DNA of 64,000 nucleotides, taken from contig LJCX01000023.1 in NCBI GenBank assembly GCA_001298545.1, positions 186,001-250,000 on the forward strand, read 5' to 3'. The notes beneath the pieces are model-generated. The model searched no databases, was not told the origin of the DNA, and was given only the letters and a program-made list of their open reading frames with translations. This stretch comes from Actinobacteria bacterium OV320. Its GTDB lineage: Bacteria > Actinomycetota > Actinomycetes > Streptomycetales > Streptomycetaceae. Of the stretch, positions 16,039-25,628 are shown piece after piece (the first letter of the stretch is position 1; every line of letters begins with the position of its first letter). Made by a program: the position numbers and the translations under genes.

Positions 16039-16233
16039 ATGCCGAAGAACAAGACGCACAGCGGTGCCAGCAAGCGCTTCAAGATCACCGGCTCCGGCAA
16101 GGTGCTCCGTGAGCGCGCCGGCAAGCGCCACCTGCTCGAGCACAAGTCGTCCCGCGTGACGCGTCGCCTCACCGGCAACGCCGAGATGGCCCCGGGCGAC
16201 GCCGCGAAGATCAAGAAGCTTCTCGGCAAGTGA
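16039..16233 (+). CDS. rpmI: 50S ribosomal protein L35
   Basis: A basic 64-residue ribosomal protein of the large subunit. [20 protein letters not shown] and [13 protein letters not shown] are characteristic of L35. It lies 107 bp after infC and 97 bp before rplT in the conserved infC-rpmI-rplT order. Start ATG 16039 is preceded by GAGGAG. It is co-transcribed with its neighbours and probably sensitive to the same leader control. Confidence 0.98.
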   Translation: MPKNKTHSGASKRFKITGSGKVLRERAGKRHLLEHKSSRVTRRLTGNAEMAPGDAAKIKKLLGK

Positions 16234-16330
16234 CGTCGGGCGCGTGACGCGCGCCTGATCTCAGACCGGGACCCAATCGATTCCGGGTCGTGTGAGTCCC
16301 ACCACGACCCCGCTACAAGGAGTTAAACAA

Positions 16331-16714
16331 GTGGCACGCGTCAAGCGGGCAGTCAACGCCCACAAGAAGCGCCGGGCGATCCTCGAGGCGGCCTCCGGCT
16401 ACCGCGGTCAGCGTTCGCGCCTGTACCGCAAGGCCAAGGAGCAGGTCACCCACTCGCTGGTCTACAACTACAACGACCGCAAGAAGCGCAAGGGCGACTT
16501 CCGTCGGCTGTGGATCCAGCGCATCAACGCGGCTGCCCGCGCCAACGGCATCACGTACAACCGCTTCATCCAGGGTCTGAACGCCGCGAACATCGAGGTC
16601 GACCGCAAGATCCTCGCCGAGCTGGCCGTGAACGACGCCACCGCGTTCGCCGCGCTGGTCGAGGTCGCGCAGAAGGCCCTCCCCGCGGACGTGAACGCGC
16701 CCAAGGCCGCGTGA
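16331..16714 (+). CDS. rplT: 50S ribosomal protein L20
   Basis: A 127-residue primary 23S rRNA-binding protein needed early in 50S assembly, and in some bacteria the autogenous repressor of its own operon. The N-terminus [20 protein letters not shown], the basic [14 protein letters not shown] helix and the [16 protein letters not shown] core are diagnostic. GTG 16331 has AAGGAG at ideal spacing; an upstream in-frame start at 16292 would add residues unknown in L20. It is the last gene of the operon, followed by a strong hairpin. Confidence 0.98.
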   Translation: MARVKRAVNAHKKRRAILEAASGYRGQRSRLYRKAKEQVTHSLVYNYNDRKKRKGDFRRLWIQRINAAARANGITYNRFIQGLNAANIEVDRKILAELAVNDATAFAALVEVAQKALPADVNAPKAA

Positions 16715-16746
16715 CGCCGCGCCGGCGTTGAGCCGACGTGACTTGA

Positions 16747-16785
16747 GGACCCGCAGGCTTCAGCAGCCTGCGGGTCCTGTTGTGT
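16747..16785 (+). terminator. Terminator after rplT
   Basis: A perfect 12-bp stem, GGACCCGCAGGC (16747-16758) with GCCTGCGGGTCC (16766-16777), and a 7-nt loop, followed by TGTTGTGT. It closes the infC-rpmI-rplT transcript. Confidence 0.85.
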
Positions 16786-16819
16786 CCGTACCCGAGTGAC
16801 TGGTGAAAGCGAACCGCCC

Positions 16820-17680
16820 ATGCTCCCCGCCACCCCCGAGCCGATCTCCCCCCGCTCCCCCCGGGTCTCCGCCGCCCGGCGGCTCGCCAAGCGGAACTTC
16901 CGGGGCAAGGAACGGCTGTTCCTCGCGGAGGGACCGCAGGCCGTGCGGGAGGCGGCCGCGCACCGGACCGGCGGCGACGCGACCCTGGTGGAGCTGTTCG
17001 CCACCGTCGAGGCCGCGGAGCGGTACGCCGACATCATCGGCGAGGCCCGCGCCGTCGGCGCCCGGGTGCACCTCGCCGACGAACAGGTCATCGAGGACAT
17101 CTCCACCACCGTCACCCCGCAGGGGCTGGTCGGGATCTGCCGGTTCCTGGACACGCCCTTCGAGGAGATCCTCGCCGCCCGGCCGAAGCTGGTCGCCGTA
17201 CTGGCCCATGTGCGCGACCCCGGCAACGCCGGCACCGTCCTGCGGTGCGCGGACGCCGCGGGCGCCGACGCCGTCGTACTGACCGACGCCTCCGTGGACC
17301 TCTACAACCCCAAGGCCGTCCGCGCCTCCGTCGGCTCCCTCTTCCACCTCCCCGTGGCGGTCGGGGTCCCCGTCGAACAGGCCGTGGCCGGGCTGCGCGA
17401 GGCCGGGGTACGCGTTCTCGCCGCCGACGGCGCGGGGGACGACGACCTCGACGACGAGCTCGACAAGGGGACGATGGGCGGGCCCACGGCCTGGGTGTTC
17501 GGGAACGAGGCCTGGGGGCTCCCCGAGGAGACGCGGGGCCTCGCGGACGCCGTCGTGCGGGTCCCGATCCACGGGAACGCCGAAAGCCTGAACCTCGCGA
17601 CCGCCGCCGCCGTATGTCTCTACGCATCGGCCCGTGCACAGCGCGCCTCCGGAGGGTGCCGCTCCGTCACCGAGAGCTAG
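16820..17680 (+). CDS. TrmH/SpoU-family RNA 2'-O-methyltransferase
   Basis: A SAM-dependent rRNA or tRNA ribose methyltransferase of the SPOUT class, about 286 residues. There is an N-terminal substrate-binding domain with RLAKRNFRGKERLFLAEGPQ, then the trefoil-knot catalytic domain with motif 1 HVRDPGNAGTVLRCADAAG, motif 2 WVFGNEAWGL and motif 3 VPIHGNAESLNLATAAAVCL. The start is ambiguous between GTG 16796 and ATG 16820; the latter is nearer the family start and has GAAAG upstream. It follows the rplT terminator and precedes a sensor kinase, and is commonly encoded beside ribosomal genes. The modified nucleotide cannot be predicted. Confidence 0.88.
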   Translation: MLPATPEPISPRSPRVSAARRLAKRNFRGKERLFLAEGPQAVREAAAHRTGGDATLVELFATVEAAERYADIIGEARAVGARVHLADEQVIEDISTTVTPQGLVGICRFLDTPFEEILAARPKLVAVLAHVRDPGNAGTVLRCADAAGADAVVLTDASVDLYNPKAVRASVGSLFHLPVAVGVPVEQAVAGLREAGVRVLAADGAGDDDLDDELDKGTMGGPTAWVFGNEAWGLPEETRGLADAVVRVPIHGNAESLNLATAAAVCLYASARAQRASGGCRSVTES

Positions 17681-17733
17681 TAGGGTGACCAGCTCGGGGG
17701 CCCCTCAGTCGTCTGAGAGGTGGGGTACGGGGA

Positions 17734-18873
17734 ATGAGCGTCGGCATGAGCGGTACACGGGATGCGCAGGCCGTTCCCGACGCCTGCGCACCCCGGCCGG
17801 CCCGTGACCCCGCCGGTCTCGGCATCGACCCCGACGACCTGCCCGACGGGCTCGTGGTCGCCGACGAGCACGGGCACGTCATCTGTTTCAACGCCGCCGC
17901 CCAGCGCATCACGGCCGTCCCCGCCGAGGACGCCCTCGGCCGGCGGCTCGAGACCGCGCTGCCGCTGGAGGACCTCGAAGGCCGCCGCTGGTGGCAGCTG
18001 ACCGACCCCTACGGCGGCCTCGCCATCCGGGTCGGACAGCCCGAGCGCAACCTGCTGCTGCCGGGGGGCCGCGAGGTGCTCGTCACCGTGCGGTACGTCC
18101 GCGGCGAACCCACCGGACCGGTCCGCCGGGTCGTCGTCTCGATCCGCGACACCGAGGCCCGCCGCCGCACCGAACGCAGTCACGCCGAGCTGATCGCCAC
18201 CGTCGCCCACGAGCTGCGCTCGCCCCTGACCTCGGTCAAGGGCTTCACCGCCACCCTGCTCGCCAAGTGGTCGAGGTTCACCGACGACCAGAAACGGCTG
18301 ATGCTGGAGACCGTCGACGCCGACGCGGACCGGGTCACCCGCCTCATCGCCGAGCTGCTCGACATCTCCCGCATCGACTCGGGACGGCTGGAGGTGCGCC
18401 GTCAGCCCGTCGACATGGGCGCGGCCGTGGGCCGGCACATCCAGGCCTACGTCGCCGCCGGACAGCCCGCCGACCGGTTCCTGCTGCGTCTCGAGCAGCC
18501 GTTGCCCGCCCTGTGGGCCGACCCCGACAAGGTCGACCAGGTGCTCAGCAACCTCATCGAAAATGCGGTGCGCCACGGCGAGGGAACCGTCACGATCGAT
18601 GTCACGCCCGCCGCGTCCCCCCGTGAGGGAGAGGACACCGGCACGTCGGTCACCGTGAGCGACGAGGGCGCAGGCATCCCGGAGGAGTCCATGAACCGCG
18701 TCTTCACCCGCTTCTGGCGGGGCAGCAAGCGCGGCGGCACCGGCCTCGGGCTGTACATCGTCAAGGGCATCGTCGAAGCCCACGGCGGCATCATCACGGT
18801 CGGCCGCGCCCCCGGCGGCGGCGCCGAGTTCCGATTTACGTTGCCCGTGAGCATCCCGGCATATCTCACCTGA
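17734..18873 (+). CDS. Soluble PAS-domain sensor histidine kinase, orphan
   Basis: Two-component kinase, 379 residues, with no transmembrane segment. Residues about 30-145 form a PAS domain (LPDGLVVADEHGHVICFNAA). The dimerisation/phosphoacceptor domain has His near residue 159 in ATVAHELRSPLTSVKG. The ATPase domain has the N box LSNLIENAVRHG, G1 VSDEGAGIP, F FTRFWRG and G2 GGTGLGLYIVKGIVEAHGG. No response regulator gene is adjacent, so it is an orphan kinase. It could respond to a cytoplasmic signal, perhaps through a PAS-bound cofactor. It starts at ATG 17734 with ACGGGGA upstream; ATG 17746 is an alternative. It lies between the rRNA methylase and pheST, in its own transcription unit. Confidence 0.92.
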   Translation: MSVGMSGTRDAQAVPDACAPRPARDPAGLGIDPDDLPDGLVVADEHGHVICFNAAAQRITAVPAEDALGRRLETALPLEDLEGRRWWQLTDPYGGLAIRVGQPERNLLLPGGREVLVTVRYVRGEPTGPVRRVVVSIRDTEARRRTERSHAELIATVAHELRSPLTSVKGFTATLLAKWSRFTDDQKRLMLETVDADADRVTRLIAELLDISRIDSGRLEVRRQPVDMGAAVGRHIQAYVAAGQPADRFLLRLEQPLPALWADPDKVDQVLSNLIENAVRHGEGTVTIDVTPAASPREGEDTGTSVTVSDEGAGIPEESMNRVFTRFWRGSKRGGTGLGLYIVKGIVEAHGGIITVGRAPGGGAEFRFTLPVSIPAYLT

Positions 18874-19024
18874 GAACCGGCCGGGCGGCCCGCGGGCGCA
18901 TCCGTATACCTCCACCCCGTTAGACTCGGCCTTTGGCACCTTTGTGTCCCATGGACGGCCCTCTGACCTCTGCGTGAGTCGGTGACGGGGACCTTCAGCC
19001 AGCCAACCGGAAGCACGGGAAGAG

Positions 19025-20146
19025 ATGTCGGCACCGAATAAGTCGTACGACCCAGTAGAGGTCGAGGCCTTGAAACCGGAAGAGATCGAGCGCATGCGGG
19101 ACGGGGCGCTCGCCGCCTTCGCCGCCGCGGACTCCCTCGACGCGCTCCAGGAGGCCAAGGTCGCGCACACCGGCGGCACCTCCCCGCTGGCCCTGGCCAA
19201 CCGCGAGATCGGCGCTCTGCCGCCGCACGCCAAGGCGGCCGCCGGCAAGCTGGTCGGCCAGGCCCGGGGCGCCGTGAACAAGGCCCTCGCCGCCCGCCAG
19301 GAGGAGCTCGAGGCCGAGCGTGACCAGCGTGTGCTGGTCGAGGAGGCGGTGGACGTCACACTGCCGTACGACCGCGAGCCGGCCGGCGCGCGCCACCCGC
19401 TCACCACGCTGTCGGAGCGCATCGAGGACGTCTTCGTGGCCATGGGCTACGAGGTCGCCGAGGGCCCGCAGGTCGAGGCCGAGTGGTTCAACTTCGACGC
19501 GCTCAACATCGGCCCGGACCACCCGGCCCGCGGCGAGGCCGACACGTTCTTCGTGCAGGGCCCGCAGGGCGGCACCGAGTCCGGTGTCGTGCTGCGCACC
19601 CACACCTCGCCGGTCCAGATCCGCTCGCTGCTCGGCCGTGAGCTGCCGGTGTACGTGATCTGCCCCGGCCGCGTGTACCGCACCGACGAGCTGGACGCGA
19701 CGCACACCCCGGTCTTCCACCAGGTCGAGCTGCTGGCCGTGGACGAGGGCCTGACCATGGCCGACCTCAAGGGCACCCTGGACCACATGGTCCAGTCGCT
19801 GTTCGGCGAGGGCATGAAGACCCGGCTGCGGCCGAACTTCTTCCCCTTCACCGAGCCGTCCGCCGAGATGGACATGGTGTGCTACGTCTGCCGCGGCGAG
19901 TCCGTCGGCAACCCCGACCGCCCCTGCCGCACCTGTTCCAGCGAGGGCTGGATCGAGCTCGGCGGCTGCGGCATGGTCAACCCCAAGGTGCTGGCCGCCT
20001 GCGGCGTCGACCCCGAGAAGTACAGCGGGTTCGCCTTCGGGTTCGGCATCGAGCGGATGCTGATGTTCCGCCACAACGTCGAAGACATGCGAGACATGGT
20101 CGAGGGTGACGTCCGGTTCACCCGGCCGTTCGGGATGGAGATCTGA
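19025..20146 (+). CDS. pheS: Phenylalanine-tRNA ligase alpha subunit
   Basis: The catalytic subunit of the alpha2-beta2 enzyme that charges tRNA-Phe, 373 residues. It has an N-terminal coiled coil for tRNA binding ([18 protein letters not shown], about 20-100), then the class II core with motif 1 [19 protein letters not shown], motif 2 [24 protein letters not shown] (seen as two adjoining blocks), and motif 3 [21 protein letters not shown] 19025 has GGGAAGAG upstream. Its stop overlaps the pheT ATG by one base, fixing translational coupling. The 151-bp upstream gap has a TAGACT box at 18921-18926 but no visible leader peptide or T-box. Confidence 0.98.
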   Translation: MSAPNKSYDPVEVEALKPEEIERMRDGALAAFAAADSLDALQEAKVAHTGGTSPLALANREIGALPPHAKAAAGKLVGQARGAVNKALAARQEELEAERDQRVLVEEAVDVTLPYDREPAGARHPLTTLSERIEDVFVAMGYEVAEGPQVEAEWFNFDALNIGPDHPARGEADTFFVQGPQGGTESGVVLRTHTSPVQIRSLLGRELPVYVICPGRVYRTDELDATHTPVFHQVELLAVDEGLTMADLKGTLDHMVQSLFGEGMKTRLRPNFFPFTEPSAEMDMVCYVCRGESVGNPDRPCRTCSSEGWIELGGCGMVNPKVLAACGVDPEKYSGFAFGFGIERMLMFRHNVEDMRDMVEGDVRFTRPFGMEI

Positions 20147-22668
20147 TGCGGGTCCCGCTTTCCTGGCTGCGGGAGTACGTCGACCTGCCGGCCACCGAGA
20201 CCGGCCGTGACGTGCAGGCCAAGCTCGTGTCGGCGGGCCTCGAGGTGGAGACCGTCGAGCCGCTCGGCGCCGACCTCAAGGGCCCCCTCGTCGTGGGCCG
20301 GGTGCTCACCATCGAGGAGCTCGAGGGCTTCAAGAAGCCGATCCGCTTCTGCACCGTCGACGTCGGCACCGCCAACGGCACCGGTGAGCCGCAGGAGATC
20401 GTCTGCGGCGCCCGCAACTTCGCCGTCGGCGACAAGGTCGTCGTGGTCCTCCCGGGCGCCGTCCTGCCGGGCAACTTCGCGATCGCCGCGCGCAAGACGT
20501 ACGGCAAGACGTCCCACGGCATGATCTGCTCCGGCGACGAGCTGGGCATGGGCGACGACGGCAGCCACGGCATCATCGTGCTGCCGCCGGAGACCGAGGT
20601 CGGCAAGGACGCCGTCGAGCTGCTCGAACTGGTCGACGAGGTCCTGGACATCGCCGTCACCGCCAACCGCGGCGACTGCCTGTCCATCCGCGGTGTCGCC
20701 CGCGAGGTCGCCATCGCCTACGGTCTGCCGCTGCGCGACCCGGCGCTGATCGACGTACCGGCGCCGAACGCCTTCGGCTACCCGGTGCAGGTCTCCGAGC
20801 CGATGGGCTGCGACCGCTTCACCGCCCGCACCGTCACCGGTCTGAGCCCCGAGGCGCGCTCCCCGATCTGGCTGACGCGCCGGCTCCAGAAGGTGGGCAT
20901 GCGCCCGATCTCGCTCGCCGTCGACATCACCAACTACGTGATGATGGAGATCGGCCAGCCGCTGCACGCCTACGACCGTTCGCTGGTCCAGGGCACCATC
21001 GGCGTGCGCCGGGCCGGGGAGGGCGAGCGGATCGTCACCCTCGACGGGGTGACACGCGAGCTGCACGCCGAGGACCTGGTGATCACCGACGACCGCGGTC
21101 CCATCGGCCTCGCCGGTGTCATGGGCGGCGCCAACACCGAGATCGCCGACCACGAGGCCGCCGAGAACGGGGGCGCCTCGACGACCGACGTGGTCATCGA
21201 GGCCGCCCACTTCGACGCGGTGTCGATCGCGCGTACGGCCCGCCGGCACAAGCTGTCCTCCGAGGCGTCCCGGCGCTTCGAGCGCGGTGTGGACCCGCAG
21301 GCCGCGGCGGCCGCCGCACAGCGCACGGTCGACCTGCTGGTCCTGCTCGCGGGCGGTACGGCGGACGCGGGCGTCACGGAGATCATCGCCCCCTCCGGCC
21401 CGCACACGATCAGCGTCCCGGCGAACCACCCGGACAAGGTCGCGGGCGTGGAGTACGGCCGGGAGACGGTCGTCCGCCGTCTCCAGGAGATCGGCTGCGA
21501 CGTGTACGGCCAGGACGAGCTGATCGTCACCGTCCCGTCCTGGCGGCCCGACCTCGCCGAGGTCAACGACCTGGCGGAGGAGGTCATCCGGCTGGAGGGC
21601 TACGAGAACCTGCCCTCCACGCTGCCCAAGGCGCCCTCCGGCCGTGGTCTCACCCACCGCCAGCGCCTGCACCGCCGCGTCGGCCGCGCCCTGGCCGGCT
21701 CCGGCTATGTCGAGGCGCCGAACTACCCGTTCATCGGCGAGCAGGTCTTCGACCAGCTCGGCCTGGACGCCGACGACCCGGCCCGCCGTGTCGTCCGGCT
21801 GACGAACCCGCTCAACGACGAGGAGCCCGCGCTCCGCACGTCGCTGCTGCCGGGCCTGCTGGCCGCCCTGCGCCGCAACGACGGCCGGGGCTCGCACGAC
21901 CTGGCGCTCTTCGAGACCGGGCTGGTGTTCCTCCCGCAGGAGGAGCAGCGCGTCGCCGGGCACCTGCCCGTCGACCGCCGCCCCACCGAGGAGGAGATCG
22001 CGTCCCTGGACGCCGTGCTGTCCGCGCAGCCGCGCCATGTCGCCGTCGTGCTCGCGGGCGCCCGCGAGCAGGCCGGCTGGTGGGGCAAGGGCCGCCCGGC
22101 GGACTGGGCCGACGCCGTCGAGGCGGCGCGTGCCGTCGCCCGTGAGGCGGGGGCCGAACTGGTCGTCCGCAGTGGCCAGTACGGACCGTGGCACCCGGGC
22201 CGGTGCGCCCGGCTGCTGGTCGTCGTCGACGGTGCCGAGCGCGTCGTGGGCCATGCCGGTGAGCTGCACCCGCGGGTGCTGAAGGCCCTGGGGCTGCCCT
22301 CGCGCACCTCCGCGATGGAGCTGGACCTGGACGTGCTGGAGCAGGTCGGCGACGACACGCCCCAGGCGCCGAGCATCTCGGCGTTCCCGGTGGCCACGCA
22401 GGACGTCGCCCTCGTCGTCGACAGGTTCGTCCCGCACGCCGAGGTCGAGGCCGCGCTGCGCGAAGGCGCGGGTGAACTGCTGGAGGGGATCCGGCTGTTC
22501 GACGTGTACGAGAACGCGGAGCAGCTCGGTGAGGGGCGCAAGTCGCTCGCGTACGCGTTGCGTTTCCGTGCGGGCGACCGGACGCTGACCGTCGACGAGG
22601 CGTCGGCCGCGAGGGACGCGGCGGTCGCCCTGGCGGGCGAGCGTACGGGAGCGGTTCTGCGGGGCTGA
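20146..22668 (+). CDS. pheT: Phenylalanine-tRNA ligase beta subunit
   Basis: The 840-residue partner of PheS, full length. Domains in order: the OB-type tRNA-binding domain ([14 protein letters not shown] near residue 45), the B3/B4 editing domain that hydrolyses mischarged Tyr-tRNA-Phe ([18 protein letters not shown], near 262), the B5 domain ([20 protein letters not shown]), the catalytic-like B6/B7 core ([20 protein letters not shown]) and the C-terminal FDX-ACB domain ([17 protein letters not shown], near 745). It starts with [14 protein letters not shown] at ATG 20146. A hairpin repeat beginning at 22696 follows the gene and may end the transcript. Confidence 0.98.
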   Translation: MRVPLSWLREYVDLPATETGRDVQAKLVSAGLEVETVEPLGADLKGPLVVGRVLTIEELEGFKKPIRFCTVDVGTANGTGEPQEIVCGARNFAVGDKVVVVLPGAVLPGNFAIAARKTYGKTSHGMICSGDELGMGDDGSHGIIVLPPETEVGKDAVELLELVDEVLDIAVTANRGDCLSIRGVAREVAIAYGLPLRDPALIDVPAPNAFGYPVQVSEPMGCDRFTARTVTGLSPEARSPIWLTRRLQKVGMRPISLAVDITNYVMMEIGQPLHAYDRSLVQGTIGVRRAGEGERIVTLDGVTRELHAEDLVITDDRGPIGLAGVMGGANTEIADHEAAENGGASTTDVVIEAAHFDAVSIARTARRHKLSSEASRRFERGVDPQAAAAAAQRTVDLLVLLAGGTADAGVTEIIAPSGPHTISVPANHPDKVAGVEYGRETVVRRLQEIGCDVYGQDELIVTVPSWRPDLAEVNDLAEEVIRLEGYENLPSTLPKAPSGRGLTHRQRLHRRVGRALAGSGYVEAPNYPFIGEQVFDQLGLDADDPARRVVRLTNPLNDEEPALRTSLLPGLLAALRRNDGRGSHDLALFETGLVFLPQEEQRVAGHLPVDRRPTEEEIASLDAVLSAQPRHVAVVLAGAREQAGWWGKGRPADWADAVEAARAVAREAGAELVVRSGQYGPWHPGRCARLLVVVDGAERVVGHAGELHPRVLKALGLPSRTSAMELDLDVLEQVGDDTPQAPSISAFPVATQDVALVVDRFVPHAEVEAALREGAGELLEGIRLFDVYENAEQLGEGRKSLAYALRFRAGDRTLTVDEASAARDAAVALAGERTGAVLRG

Positions 22669-22695
22669 TGCCGGGTGCCGGCCACGGGCACGTCG

Positions 22696-22747
22696 TGGCT
22701 GGTCGCGCAGTTCCCCGCGCCCCTCGGGGCGCGGGGGCTTCGCCCCC
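22696..22747. repeat. Dispersed hairpin repeat after pheT, inverted mate of 23883-23911
   Basis: Bases 22696-22724 are the exact reverse complement of 23883-23911 (29 of 29). Locally, CCCCGCGCCCC (22713-22723) pairs with GGGGCGCGGGG (22726-22736), and GGGGGC-TTC-GCCCCC makes a second hairpin. The GCGCAGTTCCCCGCGCCCC core is a common Streptomyces 3'-end element and recurs at 55037-55245. A terminator or mRNA-stabilising role is likely. Confidence 0.75.
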
Positions 22748-22902
22748 TGCACCCCGGCTTTGCCTCTCTTCGGTTACCTCACTCCTTCGGGTGAGATCTC
22801 CGGATGGTCTGGTTTTCCGGGCCGTGACCTCGACAGAATCGGACCGGCCTTTCGGGGCCGGTCCGATCTGCGTTGTCGGGGCCTGGACGGGGGACCAACG
22901 AC

Positions 22903-23943
22903 ATGTTCGGCATCAGGCGGCCGTTGCGCCGGGCCCTCTCGCTGGGGCTGCCCACGGCCTGGGGCGCCCTGGCGATCACCTACAAGCTGTCCTGTCCGCT
23001 GGCCCGACAGGACGGGCTGCTGGCCAGGATCGTCACCAGTGCCGTCTTCTTCGCCGTCGGCACCGGGCTGATACTCCACATGCGGCAGGCCCTGGTGCGT
23101 GAGCTGAAGCAGGCGCGGCGGGTCGCCGGGGCCGCGCAGAGCGTGGTGCTGCGCCCGCCGCCGCCGCGTGTCGACGGGCTGAACGTGGCGGCCGCCCAGC
23201 TCTCCGCGGACCGGGGCGCGAGCGTGGGCGGTGACCTGTACGAGGTGATCGCCACCGACCACGGTGTGCGGGTCGTGATGGGCGACGTCCGCGGGCACGG
23301 GCTTCCCGCGCTCGGTACCGTCGCCGCCCTCCTCGGCAGCTTCCGCGAGGCGGCCCACGACGAACACGACCTCGGCCGCGTCCTGCGCCGCCTGGAACGT
23401 GCCCTGGAGCGGCACCTGCGCGAACGGGCCCGGGACACTCCAGACGCCACGGTCGCGGAGGAGTTCGTCACCGTGCTGTTGCTCGAGATCCGGGAGGACG
23501 GCGAGCTGCACGTGCTGAACTGCGGGCATCCCTGGCCGTATCTGCTGAGCGGCACGAGCGTGCGGGCGTTGTCGCGGGCCGATCCGCTGCCGCCCCTGGG
23601 CCCGTTCCCGCTGCCGGTCGACCTCTCGCCCATGTCCTGCGGTCGGTTGCTCCGGGGCGAGTCCGTGGTCCTGTTCACGGACGGCGCCGAGGACGCGAGG
23701 GACACCCGGGGCAGGTTCTTCTCCCTGCCGGAGTCGCTCGCCAAGGCGGCGCACGACCATCCCGTTTCACCCCAGCAGATCCAGCGCACGATCCTGGCCG
23801 CGCTCCTACGACACACGGCAGGCAGACCCACGGACGACATCGCCCTCCTCGTGCTGGAGAACGGCCGCGGGTGCGGCCCCTCAGGGGCGCGGGGAACTGC
23901 GCGACCAGCCACCACCCACCCGCAGCCGACAACGCACCGATAG
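22903..23943 (+). CDS. Membrane-anchored SpoIIE/PP2C-type serine phosphatase
   Basis: Protein phosphatase of the SpoIIE/RsbU group, about 346 residues. Two N-terminal hydrophobic segments (AWGALAITYKL and IVTSAVFFAVGTGLILHM) anchor it. The PP2C domain follows, with metal-binding motifs SVGGDLYEV, VVMGDVRGHGLPAL, LNCGHPWPYLL and LFTDGAEDARD. Such enzymes dephosphorylate anti-sigma antagonists; no antagonist, anti-sigma or sigma gene is adjacent. ATG 22903 has GGGGGA at 22889-22894. The last 25 or so residues (GPSGARGTARPATTHPQ) are read out of a dispersed repeat, so the natural C-terminus has been extended into repeat DNA. The gene is bracketed by perfect 29-bp inverted copies of that repeat. 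Confidence 0.88.
   Translation: MFGIRRPLRRALSLGLPTAWGALAITYKLSCPLARQDGLLARIVTSAVFFAVGTGLILHMRQALVRELKQARRVAGAAQSVVLRPPPPRVDGLNVAAAQLSADRGASVGGDLYEVIATDHGVRVVMGDVRGHGLPALGTVAALLGSFREAAHDEHDLGRVLRRLERALERHLRERARDTPDATVAEEFVTVLLLEIREDGELHVLNCGHPWPYLLSGTSVRALSRADPLPPLGPFPLPVDLSPMSCGRLLRGESVVLFTDGAEDARDTRGRFFSLPESLAKAAHDHPVSPQQIQRTILAALLRHTAGRPTDDIALLVLENGRGCGPSGARGTARPATTHPQPTTHR
23883..23911. repeat. 29-bp dispersed repeat inside the 3' end of the phosphatase gene
   Basis: An exact inverted copy of 22696-22724, read here as the last codons of the PP2C gene. AGGGGCGCGGGGAACTGCGC is the same core as the tandem repeats near 55 kb. Confidence 0.8.
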
Positions 23944-24154
23944 CCCCCCGCCCGACCCGCGGAGCGAATCGCCGGGCCGTCGCTTTATGAGGGGGAGCCG
24001 ACGGCCCGGCGAACCTCTTGCGAGGGATTTCAGTCAACCGACCGTAAACGCTCCGCGACAGCGCGCGCACCCTGCGGATGCGCGTACTCCGTTCACACCC
24101 CGTGTGAGGACGGAGCCACTACTCTGACGGCACCGAGGCACCCGGGGGGCACCC

Positions 24155-25495
24155 ATGCAGCCCAACACTCTGCTCGACGCGATCCTGGACGAGGCGGGCG
24201 TCTCGCACGCGGGCCTCGCCGCCCACGTCAACCAGGCCGGTCGGGTCCGCGGACTCGCCCTGCGGTACGAGCACACGGCGGTGGCCCGCTGGCTGAAGGG
24301 CCAGCGGCCGCGGGGCCAGGTGCCCGACCTGATCTGCGAGGTGCTCGCGGGGCGGCTGCACCGGCCGGTCACCCTCGACGACATCGGCCTCGGCGTGCCG
24401 GGCGAACCGGCGGGCCCGCACGGCACCTCGCTCTCCGGCTTCGTCGAGCGGGCCACCGCCCTGTGGCGCTCCGACGAGCAGCAACGCCCGCATCTCCTGG
24501 GGGCGCCCGCGGTCACCGGCACGCCGGCCGTGATGCCGGTGTGGGAGTGGGAGAACCCGCCGGAGGACGTCGACGTCTCCCGGGGCGGCCGGCATCGTGT
24601 CACCTCGGCCGACATCGAGATGCTGCGGGCCGCTCGCGCCCACTACGAGCAGATGTACCGCAAGGCGGGCGGCATCGCGACCCGCAGCCGTGTCGTCGGA
24701 TTCCTCAACGCGGAGACGGCGCCCCTGCTGCGCGGCAGCTACACCGACGAGACGGGCCGTCAACTGCACCGGGCCACCGGCGGGTTGGTCGCGGTCGCCG
24801 GTATCTGCGCGTACGACTCGGACGCGCACGGCCTGGCGCAGCGCTACTTCCACCAGGCGCTGCGGCTGGCAAAGGCCAGTGGGGACCGGGGACTCGGGGC
24901 CTACGTCATCGCCCTCCTCGTCAACCAGTCGCTGTTCATGCGGGAGTACCGGCAGGCCGTGGCCTTCGCGGAGGCGGCGCTGCGGGCGGCGGGCCGGCAC
25001 ATCACGCCCGCCCTCGCCTCCGACCTGTACGCGATGCAGGCCAAGGCGTACGCCCACCTCGGCGACGGTACGAGCGCCCTGTCGTGCATCCGGCGTGCCG
25101 AAACCGCCGCCGACCACATCCGGCGCGGACACGAGCCCGACGAGACCGGCTATGTCCAACCGGGCCTGGTCAACGTCCAGGTGGCGGAGGCGCTGCTCAG
25201 CCTCGGCGACCTCGCCGCCGCCGCCGAGCACGCCGCGGCCGCCGTCGACACCCCGGCGCACGACCGGGGACGGGTGCACCGGCTCGCCATGCTCAGCACG
25301 ATCGAACTGCGCCAGGGCAACGCCGACAAGGCGGTGGTCACCGCGGTGCAGATGGCCGAACAGGCCCGGGGCATGGAGTCCCAGCGCCTGCGCGACAGAC
25401 TCCGGACGGTGCGCGAACATCTGGTGCGCAGCGACTGCGCGGGCACGGCCGAGGCCGCCGAACTCATCGACGGGGCACTGCGCGTACCGCTGTAG
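24155..25495 (+). CDS. NsdA-like TPR-containing regulatory protein
   Basis: A 446-residue cytoplasmic protein. The N-terminus (LLDAILDEAGVSHAGLAAHV, then RYEHTAVARWLKGQ) resembles a cryptic helix-turn-helix of the XRE type. Residues about 150-430 form helical TPR-like repeats such as AQRYFHQALRLAKASGDRG and AVAFAEAALRAAGRH, with a DKAVVTAVQMAEQARG repeat late. The architecture matches the Streptomyces NsdA/NsdB family of negative regulators of differentiation and antibiotic production. That is family knowledge; its target here is unknown. ATG 24155 follows CCGGGGGGC. The gene is alone between the phosphatase and the NUDIX gene. Confidence 0.75.
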   Translation: MQPNTLLDAILDEAGVSHAGLAAHVNQAGRVRGLALRYEHTAVARWLKGQRPRGQVPDLICEVLAGRLHRPVTLDDIGLGVPGEPAGPHGTSLSGFVERATALWRSDEQQRPHLLGAPAVTGTPAVMPVWEWENPPEDVDVSRGGRHRVTSADIEMLRAARAHYEQMYRKAGGIATRSRVVGFLNAETAPLLRGSYTDETGRQLHRATGGLVAVAGICAYDSDAHGLAQRYFHQALRLAKASGDRGLGAYVIALLVNQSLFMREYRQAVAFAEAALRAAGRHITPALASDLYAMQAKAYAHLGDGTSALSCIRRAETAADHIRRGHEPDETGYVQPGLVNVQVAEALLSLGDLAAAAEHAAAAVDTPAHDRGRVHRLAMLSTIELRQGNADKAVVTAVQMAEQARGMESQRLRDRLRTVREHLVRSDCAGTAEAAELIDGALRVPL

Positions 25496-25628
25496 GCGGG
25501 GCGCAGCGGGGTATCCGACCACCGACACCGACACGACACCTACACAGTCATCCACACCGGCGGCTACGCCGACGCTGCACAGTCCCTGCTGCGATATTGC
25601 CACTCACTCGACGGAAGGTGGCAGAACC

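Noticed and set aside
18874..19024. Phe leader peptide or T-box before pheS
   Set aside because: No ORF with a Phe-codon run and no T-box core or terminator; only a -10-like TAGACT.
22696..23911. Insertion sequence bounded by the 29-bp inverted repeats
   Set aside because: The enclosed gene is a phosphatase, not a transposase; no target duplication was seen, and the repeat core recurs as a 3'-end element elsewhere.
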